From: Tannerellaceae bacterium
GTDB taxonomy: Bacteria; Bacteroidota; Bacteroidia; Bacteroidales; Tannerellaceae
DNA: 64,000 nucleotides
NCBI GenBank assembly: GCA_021201295.1
Contig: JAJQFE010000016.1
Coordinates: 60,399 to 124,398 of the forward strand
Direction: 5' to 3'
Position numbers and translations under genes: made by a program. Below are positions 28,007-36,501 of this stretch, piece after piece. The notes under the pieces are model-generated. The model was not told the DNA's origin. It worked only from the letters and a program-made list of their open reading frames with translations, and made no database searches. Position 1 is the stretch's first letter. Each line of letters starts with the position of its first letter.

Positions 28007-28066
28007 TTACGACCGGAGGGGTAATAGGAAGCGCCACCAATATGTATTTACTAAAATTGTATTCAT
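28007..28066 (-). CDS. trpL: trp leader peptide with tandem Trp codons
   Basis: A 19-codon frame, MNTILVNTYWWRFLLPLRS, starts 14 nt after the predicted transcription start and ends TAA at 28007-28009. Two adjacent Trp codons occupy 28034-28039. Trp is the rarest residue, so WW in a 19-codon frame just upstream of a trp terminator is strong evidence of a leader peptide. A ribosome stalled at WW would leave the antiterminator arm (27994-28001) free; one at the stop codon would cover it. This matches classical attenuation and is probably the Bacteroid-trp RNA motif (recalled, not searched). Confidence 0.85.
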   Translation of the reverse strand: MNTILVNTYWWRFLLPLRS

Positions 28067-28086
28067 CTTTTTTGTTATTACGGCAA

Positions 28087-28117
28087 CAAATATATAGAAT
28101 GTCTTACAAACTGCAAA
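28087..28117 (-). promoter_or_regulatory. trp operon promoter
   Basis: On the minus strand a TTTG -33 box (28114-28117) and a TATATTTG -7 box (28087-28094) are 19 nt apart, the canonical Bacteroidetes spacing. Transcription would start near 28080, just ahead of the leader peptide. Confidence 0.75.
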
Positions 28118-28160
28118 TATTTTTCCCGTTTTTTTTATCTTTTTGCAATACAGGCAAATT

Positions 28161-28640
28161 TTATAGGTAATATTCAATAATGTTAATCTTTTCGGAACGC
28201 CGGATAATCTTTTTGATAAGTCCTATGACCCGGGGTATGGCTGAAGCGACTGCCGGAGATAATTCAGTGCCGACCCTGTTTATGGTAGCAACAGACACTA
28301 CAATCAGATAGATATTAGGAGAATATCCTAAATGGTACATCTGGTCTATAATATCCCGTAACCTTATTTCCTGGGCACTCATTAAAAGCGGAAAGTTAGT
28401 ACTATATCTGGGACGCATAAGACGTACGGTTCCAGGAGGATTATTATCGATCGTAGCATCCACAATGATCAGGTGATCATATTCATGAGCCCATTTCAAT
28501 AACTTAGGTTTGTTTGCTTCCCCATCTATGATTTTTACATTCCGTGGCAGGATTTCTCTTTTTAATGCATACACTGTATGGATACCTACTCCTTCATCTT
28601 TAAGTAACATGTTTCCAACACCTAAAATTAACGTGCTCAT
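28161..28640 (-). CDS. Hydrogenase maturation protease-like protein (HyaD/HycI family)
   Basis: The 159-residue protein starts MSTLILGVGNMLLKDEGVG, the family's N-terminal signature with the Ni-binding acidic residue in KDEGVG. A second acidic position follows in DHLIIVDAT, and a His is in QMYHLGYSP. Members clip the C-terminus of [NiFe]-hydrogenase large subunits after nickel insertion. No hydrogenase gene is in this window, so the substrate must be encoded elsewhere or the protein has another role. It lies directly upstream of the trp promoter and divergent to argR, probably as its own transcript. Confidence 0.8.
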   Translation of the reverse strand: MSTLILGVGNMLLKDEGVGIHTVYALKREILPRNVKIIDGEANKPKLLKWAHEYDHLIIVDATIDNNPPGTVRLMRPRYSTNFPLLMSAQEIRLRDIIDQMYHLGYSPNIYLIVVSVATINRVGTELSPAVASAIPRVIGLIKKIIRRSEKINIIEYYL

Positions 28641-28848
28641 TTTTAATAGTTTCAGAAATGGTTTTGTATTTTATTTTACCCTGAACCAACAAAGGCATTT
28701 GCTGAGGTATTAAATAAACAGTTGAATGGGAAAATAGATCAGCCGATACAGCAATTTAACATTTGGAATACATGTTGATCCTATAAAAAGAAATAAAAAC
28801 CGGTAAAAAAGGTAATATAAATAAATATTTCCAAAAATAGTCTTGATT

Positions 28849-28862
28849 TGTATATTTATTCA
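28849..28862 (+). promoter_or_regulatory. ARG-box-like operator 1 (argR)
   Basis: TGTATATTTATTCA matches the E. coli ARG-box core TGAATAATTATTCA at 12 of 14 positions and overlaps the putative -33 TTTG (28847-28850). It is 13/14 identical to the reverse complement of operator 2, and the two are 42 bp apart centre to centre, about four helical turns. Confidence 0.7.
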
Positions 28863-28873
28863 TTTCATTCGGT

Positions 28874-28881
28874 TATATTTG
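28874..28881 (+). promoter_or_regulatory. argR -7 promoter element
   Basis: TATATTTG is a perfect TAnnTTTG match, 27 nt before the argR start and between the two ARG-box-like sites. A TTTG lies 23 nt upstream at 28847-28850. Confidence 0.65.
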
Positions 28882-28890
28882 CAATCAATT

Positions 28891-28904
28891 TGCATAAATA
28901 TACA
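28891..28904 (+). promoter_or_regulatory. ARG-box-like operator 2 (argR)
   Basis: TGCATAAATATACA (11 of 14 to the ARG-box core) lies just before the argR start. With operator 1 it brackets the -7 element, so bound ArgR would block or loop the promoter of its own operon. Confidence 0.65.
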
Positions 28905-28908
28905 GAGA

Positions 28909-29355
28909 ATGCGCGTAAAAAAAGAACGATGGGAAACCATTTGCCATATTATTGCAACAGAAGAGGTTGGTGATCAGGAAGAGCTACTCAACCGGCTGAA
29001 TGATTATGGCTTTTCCATTACTCAGGCTACTTTGTCAAGAGATATAAAGCAATTGCAGATCGTGAAAGTTCATAATGGGAATGATAACTATGTATATAAA
29101 TTGCCGGCACAGGTGATAGCTATGCAGAGAGAAAATAGTCAGGAGTCTTATCCTTTAGGTATAAAATTCAGTGGGAATCTGGCAGTTGTGAAGACCCGGC
29201 CGGGATATGCCATGGGTATAGCTTCTGATATAGACAGACAGGCAGCCCGGGAAATATTGGGTACCATTGCCGGAGATGATACTATCCTGGTCATCCTGCA
29301 GGAAGGTTTGGACCGGAAGCAGGTGGCAGATGCACTTTCCCGTTTTATACAATAA
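28909..29355 (+). CDS. argR: Arginine repressor
   Basis: The 148-residue protein has an N-terminal winged helix (EELLNRLNDYGFSITQATLS, then RDIKQLQIVKV) and the C-terminal hexamerisation/arginine-binding domain (VVKTRPGYAMGIASDID and GTIAGDDTILVI, with the Gly-Asp-Asp arginine contact). In family members arginine binding promotes operator binding and represses arginine synthesis. I chose the ATG at 28909 because it gives the canonical N-terminus; a longer open frame would translate through both operators. It is the first gene of the argR-GNAT-argG-argC-argD cluster, so autoregulation would control all five. Confidence 0.93.
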   Translation: MRVKKERWETICHIIATEEVGDQEELLNRLNDYGFSITQATLSRDIKQLQIVKVHNGNDNYVYKLPAQVIAMQRENSQESYPLGIKFSGNLAVVKTRPGYAMGIASDIDRQAAREILGTIAGDDTILVILQEGLDRKQVADALSRFIQ

Positions 29356-29380
29356 GATTTGCATAACATAAAAACGATCA

Positions 29381-29980
29381 ATGGAAGAGCTTGAAATTGA
29401 AATAGATGTAATGGTGGCCGATGATAGTCATGAGAAGTATGTAGATACAATCTTAGAAACGATTGAGGCAGCAGCCAAAGTCCGGGAAACCGGCATTGCC
29501 AAACGTTCGCATGAGTATGTGGCGCAGAAAATGAAAGAAGGCAAAGCCATTATTGCATTAGCGGGAGAGGAATTTGCCGGTTTCAGTTATATCGAGTCCT
29601 GGGGGAATAAACAATATGTGGCAACCTCCGGTCTCATTGTTGTAGATAAATTCCGGCGGCATGGCCTGGCAACCCGTATTAAAGAGGCCTCTTTCCAGCT
29701 TGCCAGGCTCCGGTGGCCTAAAGCTAAAATATTTAGTCTGACATCCGGTAGTGCTGTTATGAAAATGAATACGGAATTGGGATATGTTCCGGTCACATTT
29801 GCCGAACTGACAGATGATGAAGCTTTCTGGAGAGGATGTGAAGGATGTGTCAATCATGATATACTGGTTCGTACGGAACGACGTTATTGTATTTGTACAG
29901 CCATGCTTTATGACCCGAAAGATCCACACCGTGCCAAACGGGAGGAAGATGAGAGAAATGGTATTGTATCAAAGTATTAG
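29381..29980 (+). CDS. GNAT acyltransferase of the arginine operon, putative N-acylglutamate synthase
   Basis: The 199-residue GNAT-fold protein has the acyl-CoA loop VDKFRRHGLATRIKEAS (R/Q-x-x-G-x-A type). It lies between argR and argG, 25 nt and 28 nt from each. Classical argA or argJ is absent from this cluster, so this gene is the natural candidate for the first step, acylation of glutamate. In Bacteroides the arginine pathway runs through N-succinyl intermediates, and I recall a homologous gene in B. thetaiotaomicron being assigned this role from mutant fitness data. The acyl donor (acetyl- or succinyl-CoA) cannot be told from the sequence. Confidence 0.75.
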   Translation: MEELEIEIDVMVADDSHEKYVDTILETIEAAAKVRETGIAKRSHEYVAQKMKEGKAIIALAGEEFAGFSYIESWGNKQYVATSGLIVVDKFRRHGLATRIKEASFQLARLRWPKAKIFSLTSGSAVMKMNTELGYVPVTFAELTDDEAFWRGCEGCVNHDILVRTERRYCICTAMLYDPKDPHRAKREEDERNGIVSKY

Positions 29981-30008
29981 GATTAAAAAATAACAAAATA
30001 GATAAGCA

Positions 30009-31211
30009 ATGAAAAGAAAAGTAGTCTTAGCGTTCAGTGGTGGTTTGGATACCTCTTTCTGTGCCATGTATTTGTCAAAAGAAAAAGATTTTAAGGTCTA
30101 TACAGCGTTAGCGAACACCGGAGGGTTTACGGAAGAGGAGTGTAAAGCGATCGAAGAGAGAGCCTATAAACTGGGAGCGGTTAAGCATGTGACCTTAAAT
30201 GTAGAAAAGGAGTACTACGAAAAGAGTATTAAATATATGATCTTTGGAAATGTGTTGCGTAATGGAACGTATCCTATTTCTGTAAGTTCGGAACGTATTT
30301 TCCAGGCTTTGGCGATTATCAATTACGCGAAGGAGATCGGAGCGGATGCGGTGGCCCATGGAAGTACAGGTGCCGGAAATGACCAGGTACGTTTTGACCT
30401 GACTTTCGATGTACTGGCTCCGGAGATCGAGATCATCACACCAACCCGTGACATGAACCTGAGCCGTGAATATGAGATCAACTACCTGAAAGAACATGGT
30501 TATGAAGCTGATTTCGTAAAAATGGAATATTCTATCAACAAAGGACTTTGGGGTACAAGTGTAGGAGGAAAAGAGACCTTACATTCAAATCAGACTTTGC
30601 CGGAAACAGCTTATCCTTCACAGCTGGAAGCAGAAGAGCAGGAAGAAGATATGTTTATTGATTTTGAGCAGGGAGAGATTGTAGGAGTCAATGGGATTAC
30701 CTATGAAAATAAATTAGATGCGATCCGTAAAGTGGAAGAGTTAGGAGCCCGTTGGGCGATTGGTCGTGATATGCATATTGGTGATACGATTATTGGCATT
30801 AAGGGACGGGTTGGTTTTGAAGCAGCCGGACCTTTATTGATTATCAATGCCCATAAAATGCTGGAAAAACATACGCTGACTAAATGGCAGCAATATTGGA
30901 AAGACCAGTTAGGCAACTGGTATGGTATGTTTCTGCATGAGGCACAATACCTGGAACCGGTGATGCGCGATATGGAAGCTTTCTTGCAAAATTCACAGAA
31001 AAATGTAACAGGCCGTGTCATCATTACACTACGTCCTTATACCTATACACTGGTGGGTGTTGAAAGTGATTATGACCTGATGAAGAGTGATTTTGGTGTA
31101 TATGGGGAAGAACAGAAAGCCTGGATGGCAGATGATGTAAAAGGTTTTACCAAAATATTGGGTAATCAGATGAAGATTTATTACTCTGTAGAAAAGAAAA
31201 ACCAGAAATAA
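30009..31211 (+). CDS. argG: Argininosuccinate synthase
   Basis: ArgG joins citrulline and aspartate using ATP. The 400-residue protein opens with the PP-loop VVLAFSGGLDTSFCAMYLS and has AHGSTGAGNDQVRFDLTF and SINKGLWGTSVGGKE. Length and motifs fit the family. Its TAA stop overlaps the argC start by one base (TAATG), implying coupled translation. Confidence 0.95.
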   Translation: MKRKVVLAFSGGLDTSFCAMYLSKEKDFKVYTALANTGGFTEEECKAIEERAYKLGAVKHVTLNVEKEYYEKSIKYMIFGNVLRNGTYPISVSSERIFQALAIINYAKEIGADAVAHGSTGAGNDQVRFDLTFDVLAPEIEIITPTRDMNLSREYEINYLKEHGYEADFVKMEYSINKGLWGTSVGGKETLHSNQTLPETAYPSQLEAEEQEEDMFIDFEQGEIVGVNGITYENKLDAIRKVEELGARWAIGRDMHIGDTIIGIKGRVGFEAAGPLLIINAHKMLEKHTLTKWQQYWKDQLGNWYGMFLHEAQYLEPVMRDMEAFLQNSQKNVTGRVIITLRPYTYTLVGVESDYDLMKSDFGVYGEEQKAWMADDVKGFTKILGNQMKIYYSVEKKNQK

Positions 31212-32179
31212 TGATTAAAATAGGAATCATAGGCGGTGCCGGATATACGGCTGGTGAATTAATACGCCTCCTGATCAATCATCCGGATACAGAGATTGTT
31301 TTTATTAATAGTGGCAGTAATGCCGGGAATAAAATCACAGATGTACATGCCGGTTTGTATGGTGAAACGGATCTGGAATTTACAGATGAACTACCTTTTC
31401 AGGATGTAGACCTGATCTTCTTCTGTACGGCTCATGGAGATACCCGGAAATTTATGGAGAACCATACGATTCCGGAACATATAAAAATTATAGACCTTTC
31501 TACGGATTACCGTATGAAAAGTGATGACCATGAGTTTATTTATGGGTTACCGGAATTAAACCGCCGGAATATCTGTAACTCCAGATATGTAGCTAATCCG
31601 GGTTGTTTTGCTACCTGCATCCAGTTGGGACTGCTGCCTTTGGCAAAGAATTTGATGTTGAACAGTGAACTCCATGTACATGCTATTACGGGATCTACAG
31701 GGGCAGGCGTAAAGCCTTCTAATACCACTCATTTTAGCTGGAGAAATGATAATATTTCTATTTATAAGCCCTTTACCCATCAGCATCTGGGGGAGATCAC
31801 ACAAAGTTTGGGCCAGTTGCAGAACAGCTATCAGGGTGGCATTAACTTTATCCCGGTCCGGGGGAATTTCTCCCGTGGTATTTTTGCAACTATGTATATG
31901 GATATGAAAGTGGAATTGGATGAGATTCTCCGTATGTATAAAGAGTACTATGAAGATCATTCCTTTACGTTTGTTACGGCAAAAGCTCCGGATCTGAAAC
32001 AGGTGGTCAACACCAATAAATGTTTAGTTCATTTAGAAAAATTTGAAAATAAATTATTGATCACTTCGGTGATTGATAACTTGTTAAAAGGGGCTAGCGG
32101 ACAAGCTGTCCATAATATGAATTTATTGTTTAATCTGGAAGAAACCGTAGGACTTCATTTGAAACCTTCGGCATTTTAA
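31211..32179 (+). CDS. argC: N-acyl-gamma-glutamyl-phosphate reductase
   Basis: ArgC reduces N-acyl-glutamyl phosphate to the semialdehyde with NADPH. The 322-residue protein shows the dinucleotide motif IGIIGGAGYTAGELIRLL, the catalytic Cys in NPGCFATCIQLGLLPL, and HQHLGEI with an active-site His. The acyl group may be succinyl rather than acetyl, as known for Bacteroides. argD follows after 82 nt. Confidence 0.94.
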   Translation: MIKIGIIGGAGYTAGELIRLLINHPDTEIVFINSGSNAGNKITDVHAGLYGETDLEFTDELPFQDVDLIFFCTAHGDTRKFMENHTIPEHIKIIDLSTDYRMKSDDHEFIYGLPELNRRNICNSRYVANPGCFATCIQLGLLPLAKNLMLNSELHVHAITGSTGAGVKPSNTTHFSWRNDNISIYKPFTHQHLGEITQSLGQLQNSYQGGINFIPVRGNFSRGIFATMYMDMKVELDEILRMYKEYYEDHSFTFVTAKAPDLKQVVNTNKCLVHLEKFENKLLITSVIDNLLKGASGQAVHNMNLLFNLEETVGLHLKPSAF

Positions 32180-32261
32180 GAATAACAGTAGTTCGTAGAA
32201 TATTATCAACTTTTGAATGTTTCTACTAACTATTTATCTACCAACTACTAAATACTAAAAA

Positions 32262-33389
32262 ATGAAACTATTCGATGTATATCCTCTATTTAATATAGAA
32301 ATAGTAAAAGGGAAAGGTTGTCATGTCTGGGATAAAGACGGGAACCAATACCTGGATCTATACGGAGGCCATGCGGTTATATCCGTAGGTCATAGCCATC
32401 CTACCTATGTCGCTGCTATTACTGAACAGGTAAATAAACTGGGTTTTTATTCCAATTCAGTAATTAATTCTCTGCAGCAGACGTTGGCTGATAAATTAGG
32501 CAAAGCGTCCGGCTATGACGATTATGCTTTGTTTCTGATTAATTCGGGAGCAGAAGCCAATGAAAATGCATTGAAATTAGCCTCCTTCCACAATGGAAAG
32601 AAACGGGTGATCGCTTTCAAAAAAGCATTTCATGGAAGAACTTCCGCTGCTGTAAGGGTAACGGATAATCCCAGTATTATTGCTCCTATAAATGAAGACC
32701 TGGCAGTTACCTATCTTCCGTTGAATGATCTGTCAGCAGTGGAAGAAGAATTGAAAAAGGGAGATGTCTCTTCCGTGATTATAGAAGGTATTCTTGGTGT
32801 AGGAGGTATTCAGGTTCCTGATGATACTTTTATGCAGGGATTACGAGAGTTGTGTACGGAATATGCAGCTTGTCTGATCCTGGATGAAATTCAATCCGGC
32901 TATGGCAGGAGCGGGAAATTCTTTGCTCATCAATACGCAGGTATTCGCCCGGATATGATTACAGTGGCCAAAGGAATTGCCAATGGTTTTCCGATGAGTG
33001 GTGTATTGATTAGCCCCGTGTTCAAACCAGTTTATGGGATGTTAGGAACTACTTTCGGAGGAAATCATTTAGCTTGTGCTGCGGCTATTGCAGTTCTGGA
33101 TATTATTGAAAAGGAAAAATTAGTCGGGAATGTAATGAAAGTAGGAGAATATCTTCTGGAAGAATTACAGACATTACCCGGTATAAAAGAAATTCGTGGA
33201 CGGGGTCTGATGATTGGTATTGAATTTGAAGAATCCATCAAAGCAGTCCGGAATAAACTTTTGTTTGAAGAAAAAGTCTTTACCGGAGTTGCCGGAACCA
33301 ATACCATTCGTCTTTTGCCTCCGTTAAGTCTGACAATAGAAGACGCGCAAGAAGCCATGACACGCATTAAAAAAGCAATGAAAGTGTAA
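32262..33389 (+). CDS. argD: N-acylornithine aminotransferase
   Basis: This 375-residue class-III PLP aminotransferase shows GGHAVISVGHSHP, the PLP contact NSGAEANENALKLA, FHGRTSAAVRVT, the Asp in LILDEIQSGYGRSG, the PLP Lys in TVAKGIANGFPMSG and the phosphate contact TTFGGNHLACAAA. It converts N-acylglutamate semialdehyde to N-acylornithine in the arginine pathway. It is the last gene of the cluster; argB and argF must lie elsewhere. A terminator follows. Confidence 0.93.
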   Translation: MKLFDVYPLFNIEIVKGKGCHVWDKDGNQYLDLYGGHAVISVGHSHPTYVAAITEQVNKLGFYSNSVINSLQQTLADKLGKASGYDDYALFLINSGAEANENALKLASFHNGKKRVIAFKKAFHGRTSAAVRVTDNPSIIAPINEDLAVTYLPLNDLSAVEEELKKGDVSSVIIEGILGVGGIQVPDDTFMQGLRELCTEYAACLILDEIQSGYGRSGKFFAHQYAGIRPDMITVAKGIANGFPMSGVLISPVFKPVYGMLGTTFGGNHLACAAAIAVLDIIEKEKLVGNVMKVGEYLLEELQTLPGIKEIRGRGLMIGIEFEESIKAVRNKLLFEEKVFTGVAGTNTIRLLPPLSLTIEDAQEAMTRIKKAMKV

Positions 33390-33407
33390 AGAAAACAGAT
33401 AGCGGGT

Positions 33408-33450
33408 AAGCCTGGAAAGAATAGAGTAAATTATTTTTTTCAGGCTTTTT
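33408..33450 (+). terminator. Terminator after argD
   Basis: AAGCCTG and CAGGCTT arms, separated by an AT-rich 26-nt loop, are followed by TTT, 19 nt after the argD stop. The loop is long, so strength is uncertain. Confidence 0.6.
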
Positions 33451-33612
33451 CGTATATATTTTATTTTCGGACTATTTATCTGAAAAGGAGTACATATATT
33501 TATTCTAATCTTATACTACTTTTCTTTAATTATAAAAATAACTATTTTAAATAAAAAACTTCTCAGGATGTAAACAAAAAGGAGGGGAATAGTTGTTATA
33601 GGTCAACAATTG

Positions 33613-34166
33613 ATGCAGAAAACAAGTATGGTAAAAAAATATAGCATTCTCCTTTTGGTTTTTCTTTTCTGTATAGCTTGTCATAAAAAGAATAGGTATG
33701 TAACAGATGGAATTACATTTCCCGTAGAAGCAGTATATTTGGAAGATGTACCCTTTGATACAACACCCATCAACATTATGGATTCTTTACATTATGACGC
33801 TGCACTGGGAGAAGTTATAGAATATGAATATGAAGGTATTTTGCCGGCGGCGGATGGTCCGGGCATCCAGTATGATCTGACTTTATGGGCCCAGGCGAGA
33901 AGTAAGGAAGGGGTTTTTCTCTGTCTACTACTTACCTGGAAGATAGCTATGGAGAATCCCATACATATACAATTGTAGGGAAAAAATGCACACTGCATCG
34001 GAAACAGGAAGATAAGGAAGAAACTATTTACGAACTTATCCCCCAGGATGGGACCTTTTCTTTATATCTTTGCGTAGATGGGGAAGATTTAACTGTATTA
34101 AATCAGGCGATGGAACATATGCCTGTGGTAACCAATCATAATTATACATTAAAACGAAAAAAATAA
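33613..34166 (+). pseudogene. Hypothetical lipoprotein, frameshifted
   Basis: A lipoprotein signal (MVKKYSILLLVFLFCIAC, Cys as lipidation site) is followed by an acidic secreted domain up to ARSKEGVF. The frame then shifts at a T5 run (about 33917-33921). Adding one T continues the protein as SLSTTYLEDSYGESHTYTIV and later LIPQDGTFSLYLCVDGEDL, ending at 34166, about 184 residues. The start is the ATG at 33613 or 33628. I do not recognise the family. Confidence 0.75.
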
Positions 34167-34203
34167 TTCCCTAACCTTATAGTTCATCTTTGTATAAACA
34201 ACG

Positions 34204-34238
34204 GAGGCGCCTCTTTCCCTTGAAGGCGCCTCTTTTTT
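34204..34238 (+). terminator. Strong terminator after the lipoprotein gene
   Basis: GAGGCGCC and GGCGCCTC form a perfect 8-bp GC-rich stem with a 13-nt loop, followed by TTTTTT. It also separates the convergent C1 peptidase gene. Confidence 0.85.
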
Positions 34239-34340
34239 GATAACCGGTCGTTAGTGGGATTCGCTCCGCTTATGAGAGATCTTTGTGGATTTTCTACCAA
34301 CCACGATCTACTAACTACCGGAAGTTTATTGCATACAATC

Positions 34341-35528
34341 TCAAATTCCCAGCTTCGTACGAATGGCTTTTGGGATCGCATCTTTATGTACTACGATGTT
34401 TGTTGTTTTGTAGGCTACGAATGCTTCTGAAACATACCAGATACCATCATATTTGGTTTGAGTACCCCAGGAGTTTTTTACTTTGAAGAAGTTTTTGCCA
34501 GTCTGATCCTGTGCCAAACCGTAGATCAGCATCCCATGGTCATCTGTAGTCTGGAAGTTATCGAATCCAATCTGGCGCATTTCCTGTGTGATCGTTAATT
34601 CCTGGCATGGACGCTGAATGATCTTGCAGATCTCATCATCTTTTTCTCTTTTACTTAATCCGATCCATCTGTCCTGATCTGAACCGGAAGTTTCAATAGC
34701 CTCTACATCCGGAACAACAGCGATCCCATCACGCGTGTAGCCAATCTCACTTACGTCAGATGCCCATGCGATTGTATAACCCGTATTCACGGCATTGCGT
34801 ACCACATCCATAAATTCAGCCAACGGCAGGTTATAGGCTTCCCCCCATCGCCAGTTGTCTTCTACTTCAATTACGAATTTAGTGTAGAATGGATGATGAG
34901 TAAAAGAAGAGAGAGAAACATAATCATCTATGTTTAATCCTAATTCTTTGACGAAACTTTGTGGGGTATATTCTTTTCCATTGTAAGTGAATTTCTCAGG
35001 AATAGCTCCTAAGTAAGAATCAATAATCCCGTCAAATCCTTTTTTCCAGGCTGTTGATAATTTGCCGTTCGGGTTTTTGATCACTGCATTTAAATAACCG
35101 GAAGCCACACTTTCCAGTTCGTTATGCACGTGCATATCTTCCCCGTATTCCAATCCCGGCATAACAGATTCCGGAACAGCTCCATAATGTTTGGTTGCAT
35201 ACAATACATCCTCAAAAGAACCTCCCTGTGCGAAGTTCAGATATCCTTTCAGACGCACAAACTTTTCCGCTTTGTCTTTGTAAGAATGATTGACGATAAA
35301 CATTTCAGAAAGGTCATGTTCCCCTTTTCCCATGCGCAGGATTTCTGCCTCCAGCATCCCCATACCGGAGAAAGACCAACAGGTCCCGGTACGGTTCTGA
35401 TTTTTTACAGGAGTTATTTTTGTTTCTTTAATGGTAGTAAATACATACCCATCTTTAGTCTGTGCCTGAATGGTAGTTAGTGTACAAGCCAGAAACAATC
35501 CGGCTGCGATCAGTTTTTTCATGTTCAT
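34341..35528 (-). CDS. Secreted C1-family (PepC/bleomycin hydrolase-like) cysteine peptidase
   Basis: A signal peptide (MKKLIAAGLFLACTLTTIQA) precedes a papain-like peptidase of 395 residues. The catalytic triad is visible: Cys in NRTGTCWSFSG, His in TTDDHGMLIYG and Asn in VKNSWG. The sequence resembles C1B aminopeptidase C/bleomycin hydrolase, which in Bacteroidetes is often exported. Its likely role is peptide hydrolysis in the periplasm or outside the cell. It is divergent from proC and shares a short promoter region with it. Confidence 0.9.
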   Translation of the reverse strand: MNMKKLIAAGLFLACTLTTIQAQTKDGYVFTTIKETKITPVKNQNRTGTCWSFSGMGMLEAEILRMGKGEHDLSEMFIVNHSYKDKAEKFVRLKGYLNFAQGGSFEDVLYATKHYGAVPESVMPGLEYGEDMHVHNELESVASGYLNAVIKNPNGKLSTAWKKGFDGIIDSYLGAIPEKFTYNGKEYTPQSFVKELGLNIDDYVSLSSFTHHPFYTKFVIEVEDNWRWGEAYNLPLAEFMDVVRNAVNTGYTIAWASDVSEIGYTRDGIAVVPDVEAIETSGSDQDRWIGLSKREKDDEICKIIQRPCQELTITQEMRQIGFDNFQTTDDHGMLIYGLAQDQTGKNFFKVKNSWGTQTKYDGIWYVSEAFVAYKTTNIVVHKDAIPKAIRTKLGI

Positions 35529-35553
35529 TTTGTTTAGTTATTTTATTATAAGG

Positions 35554-35561
35554 CAAATATA
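35554..35561 (-). promoter_or_regulatory. -7 element for the C1 peptidase gene
   Basis: The minus strand reads TATATTTG, a perfect TAnnTTTG match 26 nt upstream of the start. It sits within the small inverted repeat GCAAAT/ATTTGC shared by the divergent promoters. Confidence 0.6.
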
Positions 35562-35594
35562 TGATTTGCAATTTATTCATCCGATTATTTTCTT

Positions 35595-35602
35595 TACTTT
35601 TG
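35595..35602 (+). promoter_or_regulatory. -7 element for proC
   Basis: TACTTTTG matches TAnnTTTG 26 nt before the proC start. A TTTG at 35565-35568 is 26 nt away, wider than usual. Confidence 0.55.
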
Positions 35603-35628
35603 TACATATAAACATATGATTCCACAAA

Positions 35629-36432
35629 ATGAAAGTAACTATCATTGGTGCGGGAAATATCGGAGGAGCAGTAGCCCGTGGTCTGGCTCAGGGTTCCTAT
35701 TGTAAAGCATCCGATATTATCTGTACAGCTAAATCTCAGCAATCTTTAGACCGTCTCAAAGCAGAAAATCCGGATTTTAATATATTATCAGATAATAGAG
35801 AAGCTTCCAAAGGGGCAGATATTATTTTTATCGGGGTGAAACCCTGGCGCGTAGAAGAGATCATTGACCAGATCAAAGGTGTGCTGGATTATGATAAACA
35901 GCTCATCGTTTCACTGGCGGCGGGTATCTCTTTTGAACAATTAAGTTCATTCTTCACAAAGCATACCGGGTTTGACTATACGGTCCCGGCCATTTTCCGG
36001 GTGATTCCTAATACCGCTATTGAAGTATTAAGCAGTATGACATTTGTCTCTGCCAGTAACAATGCTACTCAGGAACAGGCGGATCTGATCGTAAATCTGT
36101 TTAAAGAACTGGGAAATGCCATGTTGGTGGAAGAGAGGCTGATGGGAGCCGGAACCGCTTTGGCTTCCAGTGGAGTAGCTTTTGCGATGCGATATATGCG
36201 TGCTGCTATAGAAGGAGGGGTGGAATTAGGATTCTATCCAAAAGAAGCCCAGGAGATTGTGGTGCATACGGTCAAAGAAGCGGTTGATCTTCTATTGACG
36301 AATAAGAGTAATCCGGAAACCGAGATCGACAAGGTGACTACGCCCGGTGGTATAACGATCAAAGGACTGAACGAAATGGAGTTGTTCGGTTTTACTTCTG
36401 CCGTCATCCGTGGTTTAAAAGCAAGTAAATAA
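35629..36432 (+). CDS. proC: Pyrroline-5-carboxylate reductase
   Basis: ProC reduces pyrroline-5-carboxylate to proline with NAD(P)H. The 267-residue protein opens with the Rossmann motif VTIIGAGNIGGAVARGL, has FIGVKPWRVEEI, RVIPNTAIEV and the C-terminal signature KVTTPGGITIKGLNEME. It is a single gene divergent from the C1 peptidase and close to the arginine cluster; a large palindromic element follows. Confidence 0.95.
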   Translation: MKVTIIGAGNIGGAVARGLAQGSYCKASDIICTAKSQQSLDRLKAENPDFNILSDNREASKGADIIFIGVKPWRVEEIIDQIKGVLDYDKQLIVSLAAGISFEQLSSFFTKHTGFDYTVPAIFRVIPNTAIEVLSSMTFVSASNNATQEQADLIVNLFKELGNAMLVEERLMGAGTALASSGVAFAMRYMRAAIEGGVELGFYPKEAQEIVVHTVKEAVDLLLTNKSNPETEIDKVTTPGGITIKGLNEMELFGFTSAVIRGLKASK

Positions 36433-36501
36433 AAAAAGAATAAATATTCCTGCCTCTTTTCCCTGTTACCGTTACAGGTAACCCTTGCTATGCCTGTTCT
36501 T

